Shown here: positions 33,163-42,185 of the stretch, one piece after another
Numbering within the stretch: position 1 is the first letter of the stretch
Layout of the letters: every line of letters starts with the position of its first letter
Assembly: GCA_016934985.1 (NCBI GenBank)
Contig: JAFGRU010000065.1
Span: 36,064-100,063 of the forward strand
Direction: 5' to 3'
From: Deltaproteobacteria bacterium
Lineage (GTDB): Bacteria > Desulfobacterota > Desulfuromonadia > Desulfuromonadales > JAAYDE01
DNA: 64,000 bases
The notes under the pieces: generated by a model
Told to the model about the DNA's origin: nothing
Databases searched by the model: none
What the model saw: only the letters and a program-made list of their open reading frames with translations
Position numbers and translations under genes: made by a program

Positions 33163-34662
33163 TTAACTGAAAGCTTCTTTAAAAAAGCGGGTCAGAATAA
33201 GGAAGATACTCATACCGGTAAAGATAACACAACTGCCCCAGCCGAACCAAGTCGCGAAAGCTGAGGGAAAGAAAATCTTGTTGTTTTTGGGTATGATGGT
33301 GAAACAGTAATAGAGGTTCAGAAAATAGATTACCGGGGCCATCAGAAATGCCAGCCCCGAGGCAAAAAGGACAATGCCTGTCGGTTTTGGAACCCCAAAA
33401 ATGATGATAACCGATGTGACCAATGAAAAAGCCATGGTTAACCGATAGATATTATATTCAGAGTAGAGGGATTTCCTTTTTTCGGGGGTCAGGTCTTCGA
33501 AAAGAACACCCTTTAATGCAGCGGTGCGGGGAAAAATGTTTCGACAGCAGGCTCCGACAACCCGAGGCCAGCCATCGAAGTAATTAAAGGCGGTGGAAAA
33601 AGCGGCGGCGAACATGCCAAGAAGAAGAACAATCATCATCCAGGGGCCGACGGAAAAGATTTTGGCAATCCCCTGTTGAATTGCATTGCTGTCGGCCTTG
33701 CCACCGGGAAAAATCCAGATTGCGGCCAGAAACAGGAAAATGCAGGCCATCAGAAAAGAAAGAATCTGACCAGTGCGATAATCATAGAGGGTGGTTTTCC
33801 ACCACCGGCGGCAGTATTCCTGAGCGTGAGGGGGCAGGCGATTAATGTCAATGGCGAGATCCTCTTTGGGGGAGGAAAATGGGTCGAACTCTTTGGCAAA
33901 ACCATGTTTTTCCAGAAAGGGGCGAATTCTTCCGACACCGGATTTTTTTGCCCGGGTCCATTCAGAGGCCTGCAGGGAGACATCCATGCCGGTGGGGAGA
34001 AGGCCAAGGAAGGCCCCGATAATAATCCAGGATCCTTCCGGAGTATGAATCATAAAAAGGTGGGAAAAGGCCGAGGCCGGAGCTGGTTCCACCCAATAAA
34101 CCATGAAAATGGTAATGATCAGAACGATTGCACATATTCTGCAGGTCCCTTCCACGGCCTGGTAATTTCCTTTAAGGATAATCCAGACCGAAATAAGGGC
34201 CAGAATCTGGGCATAAATGGGCATGGGAATGGGCAGACCGAAATAGACGGAGAAAATGTAATAGGCGACCGCCGCTGCGGCGATGAGACGGCCAGCCTGG
34301 CCAATGGCGCATTGCAGCAGCGTGGTGACCAGCATGTACCAAAGGGGCCATTTTTTCCAGGCGGTGGCATAGGCCTCCATAATGCTTTTACCGGTTGCCG
34401 AAGTGAAACGAAAGGCCATTTCAAAGCCGTAGTATTTAAAAATGTAGGCGACCGGGATAACCCAAAGAAGATCATAACCAAAACGCCCACCGGCAGTGGG
34501 GGCGCTGATGATATGACTGGTGCCGATGCCGGTCATCATCAGAATGATTCCGGGGCCAAAGTTTTGGAGCATTCCCCCCAAGGACATTTTGGGTAGAGGA
34601 AGCCTGTTTAGCTCTTCCAGGGGGTCGGGGGTATGATCATCCTTTTTTTCTTCTTCAGTCAT
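33163..34662 (-). CDS. Nramp-family transporter lacking standard metal motifs
   Basis: 499 aa, about eleven membrane helices with Nramp architecture (LGGMLQNFGPGIILMMTGIGTSHI at helix 1). The helix-1 motif DPGN of metal-transporting Nramps is replaced by GIGTSHI, and the helix-6 MPH motif by LPTGMD. Metal selectivity therefore cannot be assumed; the substrate may be Mg2+-like or not a metal at all. An insertion of about 70 residues after helix 6 holds charged residues (EFDPFSSPKEDLAIDINRLPPHAQEYCRRWW). The ATG at 34662 begins MTEEEKKDD; an earlier start at 34728 would overlap the divergent gene's upstream region. Confidence 0.75.
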   Translation of the reverse strand: MTEEEKKDDHTPDPLEELNRLPLPKMSLGGMLQNFGPGIILMMTGIGTSHIISAPTAGGRFGYDLLWVIPVAYIFKYYGFEMAFRFTSATGKSIMEAYATAWKKWPLWYMLVTTLLQCAIGQAGRLIAAAAVAYYIFSVYFGLPIPMPIYAQILALISVWIILKGNYQAVEGTCRICAIVLIITIFMVYWVEPAPASAFSHLFMIHTPEGSWIIIGAFLGLLPTGMDVSLQASEWTRAKKSGVGRIRPFLEKHGFAKEFDPFSSPKEDLAIDINRLPPHAQEYCRRWWKTTLYDYRTGQILSFLMACIFLFLAAIWIFPGGKADSNAIQQGIAKIFSVGPWMMIVLLLGMFAAAFSTAFNYFDGWPRVVGACCRNIFPRTAALKGVLFEDLTPEKRKSLYSEYNIYRLTMAFSLVTSVIIIFGVPKPTGIVLFASGLAFLMAPVIYFLNLYYCFTIIPKNNKIFFPSAFATWFGWGSCVIFTGMSIFLILTRFFKEAFS

Positions 34663-34831
34663 AAATAATATTTTTCTTTCGCCAAGTTGCGGCAGGCAGG
34701 ATGCATGAATAAACGTTTTTTTGGTCAAGGTGACTGTCCGATTAAGATCGGAATCAGGAGACCGATGGCGATTTACCTTTTATTTAGAAAGGTGCTTTTC
34801 TATAATACCAATTTTTTCAGGAGTTTGGCTT

Positions 34832-37405
34832 GTGAAAACTGCTTTTTCAGAATCAGCCCGTACTCAGCTTCGAAATGAGATTCTGGCAACGGGAGGGAAT
34901 GAGGTTTTCTTCCTTGGGCGCACCGGCGACCAGTTGCAGGTGACCGAGGTTGATGCTCTGGCACGAGGCTCCAGGGACGCGGTACCGGCCATTCTTTCCA
35001 CCTGTGAATACGGCAATGTGGTTATCCACAACCACCCTTCCGGAGATCTGCGTCCGTCCGAGGCGGATATGGAAATAGCCGGGCATCTCGGCTCTCTCGG
35101 GGTAGGGTTCTATATTGTGGATAACCTTGTGGAAAATGTGTATAAAGTCGTGGATGCATTTGCACGTCGCTCCCTGCATGCTTTGGCGCCGGAGAATATT
35201 GCCGCCATTCTTGATAAAGAAGGCACGGTTGCCAGAGTGTTGCCGGGTTTTGAAGAGCGTCCCGAGCAATTGCGCATGGCTTTTCTGGTCGCCGAGGCTT
35301 TCAACCACAGCCGTCTGGCGTTGGTCGAAGCCGGCACCGGCACAGGAAAAAGTCTCGCTTATCTGGTGCCTGCCATTCTCTGGAACGATGCCAACCGGGA
35401 GCGGGTGGTGGTTTCGACCAATACCATCAACCTCCAGGAGCAGTTGATCCGCAAGGATATCCCCTTTTTGCGGAGGGCTCTCGACAGGGGTATCAAAGCG
35501 GTTCTCGTCAAAGGCCGGAATCAATACCTTTGTCTGCGCAGGGCCGAACTGGCGAGGCGCGAACCCGGCCTGTTCGATGAGAAAAAGGATAGTGAGCTGG
35601 ATGCCATCTGGGCCTGGGCTCAGGAAACCGCTGACGGCTCTCTCGGGGAACTGTCGTTTATTCCCAGCGCCCCGTTGTGGGAAGAGGTCTGCTGCGAATA
35701 TGACCAGTGTCTGCGGGTGCGATGTCCCCATTTTAAAAAATGTTTTTTCCATAAAGCCAGGCGCGAAGCGGCTCAAGCCGATATTCTGGTGGCCAATCAC
35801 GCCCTTCTCATGACCGACCTGGCCATTCGCACCCATACCGGGAACTTCTCTTCCTCCGCCATTCTTCCGCCTTTCACGCGCCTTGTTCTTGATGAGGCCC
35901 ACCACCTGGAAGATGTGGCTACCAGTTTTTTCTCCACCCAGGTTACCCGCTTCGCTTTTGCCCGGTTGCTTAATCGCCTGCGGCATCCCCGCAAAAGGGA
36001 CAAGGGACTTCTTCCCCGCCTTTTGGTAAAACTCGGCAATCTGATTCCGGCGGCTGAAAATGAACTTTACAGTCGTCTTTACGAACGTATTCAAGAGCTG
36101 CTGCACAATCGTGAAGGACTTTTGTTGCGTGCTGTCGAGGATCTTGAAAACATTGCTCAGGCTGCTACAGGTTTTTCCGAGAGGACCCTGACGGATGGTG
36201 ATGAATACAAGCAGCGGATTACGGACGGGTTTCGTGATTCGTCGGCCTGGGAAACCATCGCCGAAAAAGTCCGCCTCCTTGCTCAGGAAACCACGGATTA
36301 CGGTAAAACCCTGAAAACCCTTTTGGATGAGTGTGGCGGGTTGGAAGAGGGTGTTTACGAGGATCTCAGTTCTTTCTGGGTTGACCTTTCGGCGGTGGTT
36401 GGCCGCATCGAAAGGCTGAAGGCAGAAATGAAAGCCTTTCTGGCCAGGGATGAAAAAACCTGCGCGTGGATTGATGTGGGACTTGGCCGTATCGGGCGTG
36501 GCCAGGGCATCATTTGTCGCCTTTGCACCGCTCCTTTGGGGGTTTCTGAGGTCCTCAAAGAAGCCTTTTTTGACCGTCTTGATACCGTGGTTCTGACCAG
36601 TGCGACCCTGGCCATTGGCCGTTCCTTCGACTACCTCAAGGAGAGGCTCGGACTTTCACTAACGGAAAATGGCCGCTTGTTGGAGCTTCAACTGTTTTCT
36701 CCCTTTGATTTCCAGCATCAGGCCCTGGTTGCCGTTCCCCAGGACATTCCCGAGCCTCGCAACCCCGCTTATTCCGGGGCTTTGGGCCGTGTCTGCGAGC
36801 GGGCGGTGCTGGCTTCGGATGGGCGCTCTTTTGTCCTCTTTACCGCCTATTCTCTTTTGAAGAAGATCCATGCCGAAATCGCGCCGGTTCTTTCCGTCCG
36901 TGGCTATCGCTGTCTGCGCCAGGGAGAAAGCAGTCGCCACCATCTGCTGCAGATGTTTGTCGAGGATCCGACCAGCGTTCTTTTCGCCACCGACTCCTTC
37001 TGGGAGGGGGTGGATGTACCCGGGCGCTCCCTCGAACAGATTATCATCACCCGCCTTCCCTTTCGGGTTCCGAGCGATCCGGTTATCGAGGCGCGTACCG
37101 AGGCGATTGAAAAAGCCGGGGGGGACTCGTTTATGAGTTATACTATTCCCCAGGCCGTTATCCGCTTCAAGCAGGGCTTCGGGCGCCTGATCCGCAGTCG
37201 TACTGACCGGGGAGTGGTGCTGATTCTGGACAGCCGGGTCGTCAACAAAGGTTACGGAAAAATATTCCTTCAGTCCCTTCCCAATCCACGTCTGGTGACC
37301 GGTTCCGTTGAAACGGTTTTCTCTGAAATCGAAAACTTTTTTGCCACCAGCGTATCTGGAAACGATAACGGCACCACCACCACCCCTGAATCGCTGCAAG
37401 CCTGA
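34832..37405 (+). CDS. DinG-type helicase with N-terminal JAMM metalloprotease domain
   Basis: 857 aa. Residues 1-110 form a JAB/MPN (JAMM) domain with the full zinc set: E24, H66-N-H68-P, S76 and D79. An XPD/DinG superfamily-2 helicase follows. Walker A is GTGTGKS at 168-174. Four iron-sulfur-type cysteines occur in LCLRRAEL and CCEYDQCLRVRCPHFKKC, with DEAHHLED as motif II. C-terminal motifs are ATDSFWEGVDVPG and QGFGRLIRSRTDRG. The start is GTG at 34832, eight bases after AGGAG; an in-frame upstream ATG lacks a ribosome-binding site. The helicase part predicts 5'-3' DNA unwinding in repair. The protease part suggests removal of a peptide or ubiquitin-like tag, which is inference. Confidence 0.88.
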   Translation: MKTAFSESARTQLRNEILATGGNEVFFLGRTGDQLQVTEVDALARGSRDAVPAILSTCEYGNVVIHNHPSGDLRPSEADMEIAGHLGSLGVGFYIVDNLVENVYKVVDAFARRSLHALAPENIAAILDKEGTVARVLPGFEERPEQLRMAFLVAEAFNHSRLALVEAGTGTGKSLAYLVPAILWNDANRERVVVSTNTINLQEQLIRKDIPFLRRALDRGIKAVLVKGRNQYLCLRRAELARREPGLFDEKKDSELDAIWAWAQETADGSLGELSFIPSAPLWEEVCCEYDQCLRVRCPHFKKCFFHKARREAAQADILVANHALLMTDLAIRTHTGNFSSSAILPPFTRLVLDEAHHLEDVATSFFSTQVTRFAFARLLNRLRHPRKRDKGLLPRLLVKLGNLIPAAENELYSRLYERIQELLHNREGLLLRAVEDLENIAQAATGFSERTLTDGDEYKQRITDGFRDSSAWETIAEKVRLLAQETTDYGKTLKTLLDECGGLEEGVYEDLSSFWVDLSAVVGRIERLKAEMKAFLARDEKTCAWIDVGLGRIGRGQGIICRLCTAPLGVSEVLKEAFFDRLDTVVLTSATLAIGRSFDYLKERLGLSLTENGRLLELQLFSPFDFQHQALVAVPQDIPEPRNPAYSGALGRVCERAVLASDGRSFVLFTAYSLLKKIHAEIAPVLSVRGYRCLRQGESSRHHLLQMFVEDPTSVLFATDSFWEGVDVPGRSLEQIIITRLPFRVPSDPVIEARTEAIEKAGGDSFMSYTIPQAVIRFKQGFGRLIRSRTDRGVVLILDSRVVNKGYGKIFLQSLPNPRLVTGSVETVFSEIENFFATSVSGNDNGTTTTPESLQA

Positions 37406-37451
37406 TCTCCGGATTCCTTTTTTTACCTCTATTTAAGAGAGACCATATTTT

Positions 37452-38336
37452 ATGGCTTATTTGTTGACCGTGTCTTTAATCTGGGCCTTTTCTTTTGGAC
37501 TGATCAAAGGGAACCTGACCGGCCTTGACCCTAATTTTGTTTCTTTGTGCCGTATGGCCCTGGCGTTTCTGGTTTTTTTGCCTTTTTTGCGCTTTAAAAA
37601 CCTGCCTCGCTCCCTGACTTTGAAGCTGATGCTGATCGGAATGGTCCAATACGGACTGATGTATTGCAGTTATATTTATTCTTTTCAGTTTCTGAAAGCC
37701 TACCAGGTTGCGCTTTTCACCATTTTCACCCCGCTTTACGTGACCCTGATCCACGATCTGTTTAAGCGCCGCTTAAACCGCTTTTTTCTTCTGACCGTAG
37801 CTCTGGCCATTGCCGGAACGGCAGTCATCGTTTACCGCCAGGTCAGTTGGACCGATTTCCAAGCAGGCTTTGCCCTGATGCAGATTTCTAATATCAGTTT
37901 TGCTTTCGGCCAGGTTTATTATCGCCACCTCCTTAAAAATCATAAAAATATTAAAGATGTCAGGATCTTTGCCCTGCTCTTTTTTGGCGCCATTCTTTTT
38001 ACCGGCTTCTTTGCCGGGATAACGACGCAATGGGCTTCTCTTTATGTGACCCCCAGGCAGATGTGGACTCTTCTTAATCTGGGGATTCTGGCATCCGGCA
38101 TCTGTTTCTTTCTCTGGAATTTTGGTGCCAGGAAGGTTGATGCGGGAGCCCTGGCTATTCTCAACAACCTGAAAATTCCTCTGGCCGTGGCCTGTTCAGC
38201 TATCTTCTTCCACGAAACGGTAAACCTTCCGCGTTTGCTTGTCGGGGGGGGAATCATTGTCGCAGCCTTGTGGCTCAATGAAAGGATGCTGAAAAAATGG
38301 CTCCAACCTGATACCCTCAAAGATGATGGATGGTGA
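37452..38336 (+). CDS. DMT superfamily (EamA) transporter
   Basis: 294 aa, ten predicted membrane helices formed by two EamA repeats; each repeat opens with a hydrophobic helix and a conserved glycine/proline-rich turn. The C terminus (LGILASGICFFLWNFGARKVDAGALAILNNLKIPLAVACSAIFF) is typical of drug/metabolite exporters. It lies 46 bases after the helicase gene and may be cotranscribed. Substrate not predictable. Confidence 0.85.
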   Translation: MAYLLTVSLIWAFSFGLIKGNLTGLDPNFVSLCRMALAFLVFLPFLRFKNLPRSLTLKLMLIGMVQYGLMYCSYIYSFQFLKAYQVALFTIFTPLYVTLIHDLFKRRLNRFFLLTVALAIAGTAVIVYRQVSWTDFQAGFALMQISNISFAFGQVYYRHLLKNHKNIKDVRIFALLFFGAILFTGFFAGITTQWASLYVTPRQMWTLLNLGILASGICFFLWNFGARKVDAGALAILNNLKIPLAVACSAIFFHETVNLPRLLVGGGIIVAALWLNERMLKKWLQPDTLKDDGW

Positions 38337-38462
38337 TGAAACCTGCCGGCCAAAGCATCTCAAACCTGGCGCCCGAAGCCGTTGGTCTGGTTTTTTAAAA
38401 CACCACTTTGGAATAAGCCGTTAAAATTTTTTCTGTTTCAATTTATGGTTCATGCTTAAGTT

Positions 38463-38507
38463 AGCGGGACGGTCATTTTTGGGCGACCGCCCTCGCTTAT
38501 TTTTTAA
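38463..38507 (+). terminator. Probable terminator after the DMT transporter
   Basis: An imperfect 11-12 bp GC-rich stem (AGCGGGACGGTC with GACCGCCCTCGCT, one bulge) is followed by TATTTTTT, about 125 bases downstream of the transporter stop. Confidence 0.55.
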
Positions 38508-38597
38508 AAATTTTGAATTTCTCCGATTTGCCTTTAAAATTCTTTGAGCGAACAAATAAAGGTTGTCCGTTCCTGTCCCTGGGAAATGGAGTCTTTT

Positions 38598-40706
38598 ATG
38601 GCTAGGTATCGAGTGGATAGCTTGGGGCGTATTTCACTCCTGTTATGGTTCGGGTTGTTTTTGGGACTCATTGCCTTTACAGCCAAGGCTGAGACTCGCC
38701 GCCCTGGTTCCGGGGATGTTTTTGGAGATGCTTCGATTTTGCTCGGGGAATTGCGGACCGAACCGGAAAGGACATTTCTCAAGTTTGCCAAAGTCGCTAT
38801 GACAAAAGGGGCGTGGGGGGATGCTCAGGTTTATGCCCATCGGGTTCTGACCCTGAACCCTCAAAACATGGAGGCTCAAGCCATCAGCGCTTCGACGGCA
38901 GCTATTTCCGGAGCCCTGGATGAAGCACGTCAGGCTTTGAAGGTTGTGAAGGATAACCGGGGTGACCCCCCTTATATTTCTTTGGTAGAAGCAATTTTGC
39001 TGGAGAAACAGGGAAAGCCGGAGAGAGCCAGGAACACCCTGACTCGGGCTTTGAAAGGAAACGAGGAACATCCGGTCTTTCGCTATCTTTCCGGAGAGTT
39101 GTTTCTTGCCGCCAAGGATATCGCAAATGCGGAAAAGGAGTTCAAGCGGATTTTGGACAGGGAGCCGGGTTTTACTCCCGCCTTGGCTGGCATGGGCCAG
39201 GTTTCGCTGTTGCGAAAGGAATGGAGAACGGCGGCCCGTTTTTATTCTCGGGCTCTGCAGCATGATCCGGAAAATCGCCTTTATCATCAACACCTGGTGG
39301 ATATTTACCGCCAGGACGGCGAAATGGCAAAGGCGAGGCAGGCTTTACAGCAGATGAATTTGCATTTTCCACGGGTGAAGGAGGCGTTGCTGGCAAAAGG
39401 ACGGCAGTTGTTGGGCAGGGGAAATTTCCTCCAAACCGTTGCAGAGATGGATCGCTTTTTTACCATTTATCGAAAATCTCCGGGGGCTTGTTATCTCAGG
39501 GCCGCTGCGTTGACAAACCTGAGGCGCTATAAAGAGGCACGCCGGGATCTTGGCAACTTTCTTCTTGCTTCATGGGGGCTGCCCCAAGCCCACCATGAAG
39601 CGGGGATATGCTTTTTGGCCATGGAGGATGTCGACGGAGCCGCGGAGCAGTTCAGAGAAGCCGTCGCCAAAGATCCGGCTTTAAGCGAGAGCTTTCTTTT
39701 TTTGCTGGTTGTTGAGCAAATGCGCGGAAATTTCGAAGAAGCATTGGAAGGTCTGGCGCTTGCCCGGGCCGCGGGTGTTTTTCCCCCGCTGGTTCAGTAT
39801 CTCATGGCCCAGACCTATCTGGCTTTGGGGGAATGGAGTAAATATGGAGAGAAAATGAGTCAGGCGGTGGGGCTGATCCCGGGTTTTTCCGGCGATGTCA
39901 TTTTCCCGCCCCCACAAAATGAACTTTGGCGCAGTGTCGCCAGGGATCGCTCTTTAATGGTTTTATATTATCGGAATGGTTGGTATGGAAAAGCTTTAGA
40001 GGCCGGTGAGCGATTGACTGAGGATTGTCCGCAAGACATATTTGTCAGGTATTTTTCGGCGCGCTCTCAGGAGATGCAGAATCGGCCCATGGAGGCTAAA
40101 GAGTCCTTTTTTAAATTGGTTCGGATCTATCCAAGCCTTGCCGAAGGGTATTTAGGTCTGGGCCGTGTCTCCCTGCAAACAGGCGCTCTGGATGAAGCTG
40201 AAGCGGCCCTGGGGAAAGCACTGAGCCTTTATCCCGACAATGCTTCAGGCCACATGTATCTTGGCGATCTGCAAGTCCGGCGGGGGGAAATTCAAGCGGC
40301 CATTGCGAGTTATAGGCGGGCCATCAGTCTTGTACCCCTGACCGCCGAAGCCTATCCTCGTCTTTCCCGGCTTTTGGCCGAAAGCTCCGAAACTCTGCTG
40401 GAAGCTGCCGACTTGGCCCGTAAAGGCCTTACACAAATGCCTTCGGGTCCTCTTGCTTTAGATGCTGCCGGCTGGATCATGCTTCTTGAGGGGGACACGG
40501 ATGGAGGTTTAGAGAAAATTGCTGCCGCACAAGTCGGCCGCCCGGATGATCCGATTATTCTCTACCACAAGGGTTACGCCCTTTTTCTGCAAGGCTCGTT
40601 GGCGGATGCCCGGCGGTCCCTTGAGCAGGCTTTTGCACTTTCCGAAAATTTTCCGGGGGCAGATCGGGCAAGGGAAATTTTGGTGAAAATCCCCCCTCAG
40701 GATTGA
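38598..40706 (+). CDS. Large secreted or membrane-anchored TPR protein
   Basis: 702 aa. An N-terminal signal or anchor (ISLLLWFGLFLGLIAFTAKAE) is followed by about 15 TPR-like helical repeats across the rest of the protein (for example WGDAQVYAHRVLTLNP, ARNTLTRALKGN, WRTAARFYSRALQHDPENRLY and LDEAEAALGKALSLYPDNASGHMYLGDLQVRRGE). No enzymatic domain is seen. The ATG at 38598 follows GGAG by six bases; two earlier in-frame ATGs lack a site. It probably acts as a periplasmic scaffold. A link to polysaccharide or exosortase systems, where such TPR proteins occur, cannot be shown here. Confidence 0.8.
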   Translation: MARYRVDSLGRISLLLWFGLFLGLIAFTAKAETRRPGSGDVFGDASILLGELRTEPERTFLKFAKVAMTKGAWGDAQVYAHRVLTLNPQNMEAQAISASTAAISGALDEARQALKVVKDNRGDPPYISLVEAILLEKQGKPERARNTLTRALKGNEEHPVFRYLSGELFLAAKDIANAEKEFKRILDREPGFTPALAGMGQVSLLRKEWRTAARFYSRALQHDPENRLYHQHLVDIYRQDGEMAKARQALQQMNLHFPRVKEALLAKGRQLLGRGNFLQTVAEMDRFFTIYRKSPGACYLRAAALTNLRRYKEARRDLGNFLLASWGLPQAHHEAGICFLAMEDVDGAAEQFREAVAKDPALSESFLFLLVVEQMRGNFEEALEGLALARAAGVFPPLVQYLMAQTYLALGEWSKYGEKMSQAVGLIPGFSGDVIFPPPQNELWRSVARDRSLMVLYYRNGWYGKALEAGERLTEDCPQDIFVRYFSARSQEMQNRPMEAKESFFKLVRIYPSLAEGYLGLGRVSLQTGALDEAEAALGKALSLYPDNASGHMYLGDLQVRRGEIQAAIASYRRAISLVPLTAEAYPRLSRLLAESSETLLEAADLARKGLTQMPSGPLALDAAGWIMLLEGDTDGGLEKIAAAQVGRPDDPIILYHKGYALFLQGSLADARRSLEQAFALSENFPGADRAREILVKIPPQD

Positions 40707-40716
40707 TAATACTTTG

Positions 40717-41508
40717 TTAGGATAATCCGAGAAGGGGACCGGCGTTGGTGAGAAGCGCATCCCTTTCCCTTGAGGAAAGTTGCAGTCTTTTTTGCAGGAG
40801 TTGGATTTCTTCCAGCGGTTCAAATAACGGATAATCGCTGCCGAAAAGAATTTTCTCCCTGGGATGGTTTTGGAAAATATCGAAAAGGAGGTCATCCGGA
40901 ATAGCCCACAGGGAGCTCGATGTGTCCAAGTAAAGATCTTTGCCCGCAAGATGCTCAACAACGTACTGCCAGTGGAGATAGCCTCCGAGGTGTGCGGCTA
41001 TTACCTTGAGTTTTGGAAATTTTTTCAGTAATGTCGAAAGCTTTTGCGGGCTGGAAGGGTTTTTGTCCGGGGGAAGACGGTCGCCGATGTGGATCATGAG
41101 GATAAAGCGCTCGCCGATATGCTCGAATATTGGTTCGAGTCTGGCATCATCGAGATGAAAGCCCTGGAAGTCGGGATGAAGCTTGATGCCCCGGATGCCA
41201 GCTCTTTCCAGGGTTAGAAGCTCATTTTCCCAGCTCTTGAAATCGGGATGAAGGGTTCCGAAGGGGATCAGCCCCGGGTATTCACTCTGGATTGAAAGTG
41301 CCCATTTATTTGCCGGAATGACCTGGTCAGCCTTGGTCGCGGCCGTATGAACGGCGGCATGGGTGATCGCCGCCCGCTTGAGACGGTTGAGGAGATCATG
41401 AATCAAGCCGCTTCCGATTGGGGCTATACGATAGTGGTCTTCGAGTTGGTGAACTACCTTTTCGGCGACCTTCGGATGAAAGACGTGGGTGTGAATGTCG
41501 ATGAGCAT
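40717..41508 (-). CDS. Amidohydrolase-family metal-dependent hydrolase
   Basis: 263 aa TIM-barrel hydrolase of the amidohydrolase-2 type. The metal motif DIHTHVF follows the start directly. KLHPDFQGF, MIHIGD, AAHLGG and FGSDYPLF supply the remaining metal and catalytic positions. The ATG at 41508 makes the metal motif N-terminal as usual. A TTG at 41601 would add 31 residues without family similarity. It is convergent with the TPR gene, ten bases apart. The substrate is unknown. Confidence 0.82.
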   Translation of the reverse strand: MLIDIHTHVFHPKVAEKVVHQLEDHYRIAPIGSGLIHDLLNRLKRAAITHAAVHTAATKADQVIPANKWALSIQSEYPGLIPFGTLHPDFKSWENELLTLERAGIRGIKLHPDFQGFHLDDARLEPIFEHIGERFILMIHIGDRLPPDKNPSSPQKLSTLLKKFPKLKVIAAHLGGYLHWQYVVEHLAGKDLYLDTSSSLWAIPDDLLFDIFQNHPREKILFGSDYPLFEPLEEIQLLQKRLQLSSRERDALLTNAGPLLGLS

Positions 41509-41669
41509 ATCTGGACTTGGTTTTTCGGATAGAAAAAGTTTTCCCTTAATGGCAGGCCTTGAAGCCAAGCTTAAAAATAGTCTTCTGCCCGGCAATGTCA
41601 AGAAAAATTCTATGGTTTATTTGATTCTCTTCATCAAGTAATTGTCAGGTCCATTTTTATCTGCTAACT

Positions 41670-41698
41670 TTGGCAGAAAATTTTGTTGTTACTATGCT
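41670..41698 (+). promoter_or_regulatory. Probable promoter of the PA2779/PA2778 pair
   Basis: TTGGCA (41670-41675), a 17-base spacer and TATGCT (41693-41698) lie about 88 bases upstream of the 41786 start. Confidence 0.5.
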
Positions 41699-41785
41699 AA
41701 GGTTTCGACAGGTGGCTTTCCGGCCATGGAGGACACCTGCATATGTCGGAAATTGTTTGTTCATAAAAAACAGTAGGAGGTTCAC

Positions 41786-42178
41786 ATGTCAAAAAAATTT
41801 TTTAAAAGCGTCACCTGCCTTATGTTGGTCATGAGCCTTGCCTCTTTGCATTTCCCTCACATAGTACGTGCGGAAATGATTGGTGTTCAGATGCTTTTGG
41901 ATGCCCAGCAGCGGTCTGAGAAGATCGATAAAGCCAGGACCTTCCTGCAGCGGGAGGATGTTCGGGAGCAGATGGTTTTACTGGGTGCGGATCCCGACGA
42001 AGCTCAGCTCCGGGTAGAAGCTTTGAGTGACAGGGAGTTGAGCCTTCTTGCCCAGCAGATCGATGATCTTCCCGCCGCCGCCGGTGCCGAAGCTCTTTTG
42101 GCCATTGTCGGCATTGTTTTCGTGGTCCTGTTGGTTCTTGAGCTGGTTGGCGTAACCAATGTTTTTTCCCGTTTTTAA
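41786..42178 (+). CDS. PA2779-family membrane protein
   Basis: 130 aa. A signal peptide (MSKKFFKSVTCLMLVMSLASLHFPHIVRA) precedes a conserved polar helix region (LLDAQQRSEKIDKARTFLQREDVREQMVLLGADPDEAQLRVEALSDREL). A C-terminal membrane helix (AEALLAIVGIVFVVLLVLELVGV) follows. This layout and the next gene match the PA2779/PA2778 pair of Pseudomonas and relatives, whose function is unknown. The start is supported by TAGGAGG. Confidence 0.82.
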   Translation: MSKKFFKSVTCLMLVMSLASLHFPHIVRAEMIGVQMLLDAQQRSEKIDKARTFLQREDVREQMVLLGADPDEAQLRVEALSDRELSLLAQQIDDLPAAAGAEALLAIVGIVFVVLLVLELVGVTNVFSRF

Positions 42179-42185
42179 GCTTTAA

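Noticed and set aside
33676..34596. 306-codon plus-strand open frame inside the Nramp-like gene
   Set aside because: Antisense shadow of membrane helices, rich in glycine and asparagine; no start signal.
34853..36106. 417-codon minus-strand open frame inside the JAMM-DinG gene
   Set aside because: Antisense to intact helicase motifs; low-complexity composition and no family similarity.
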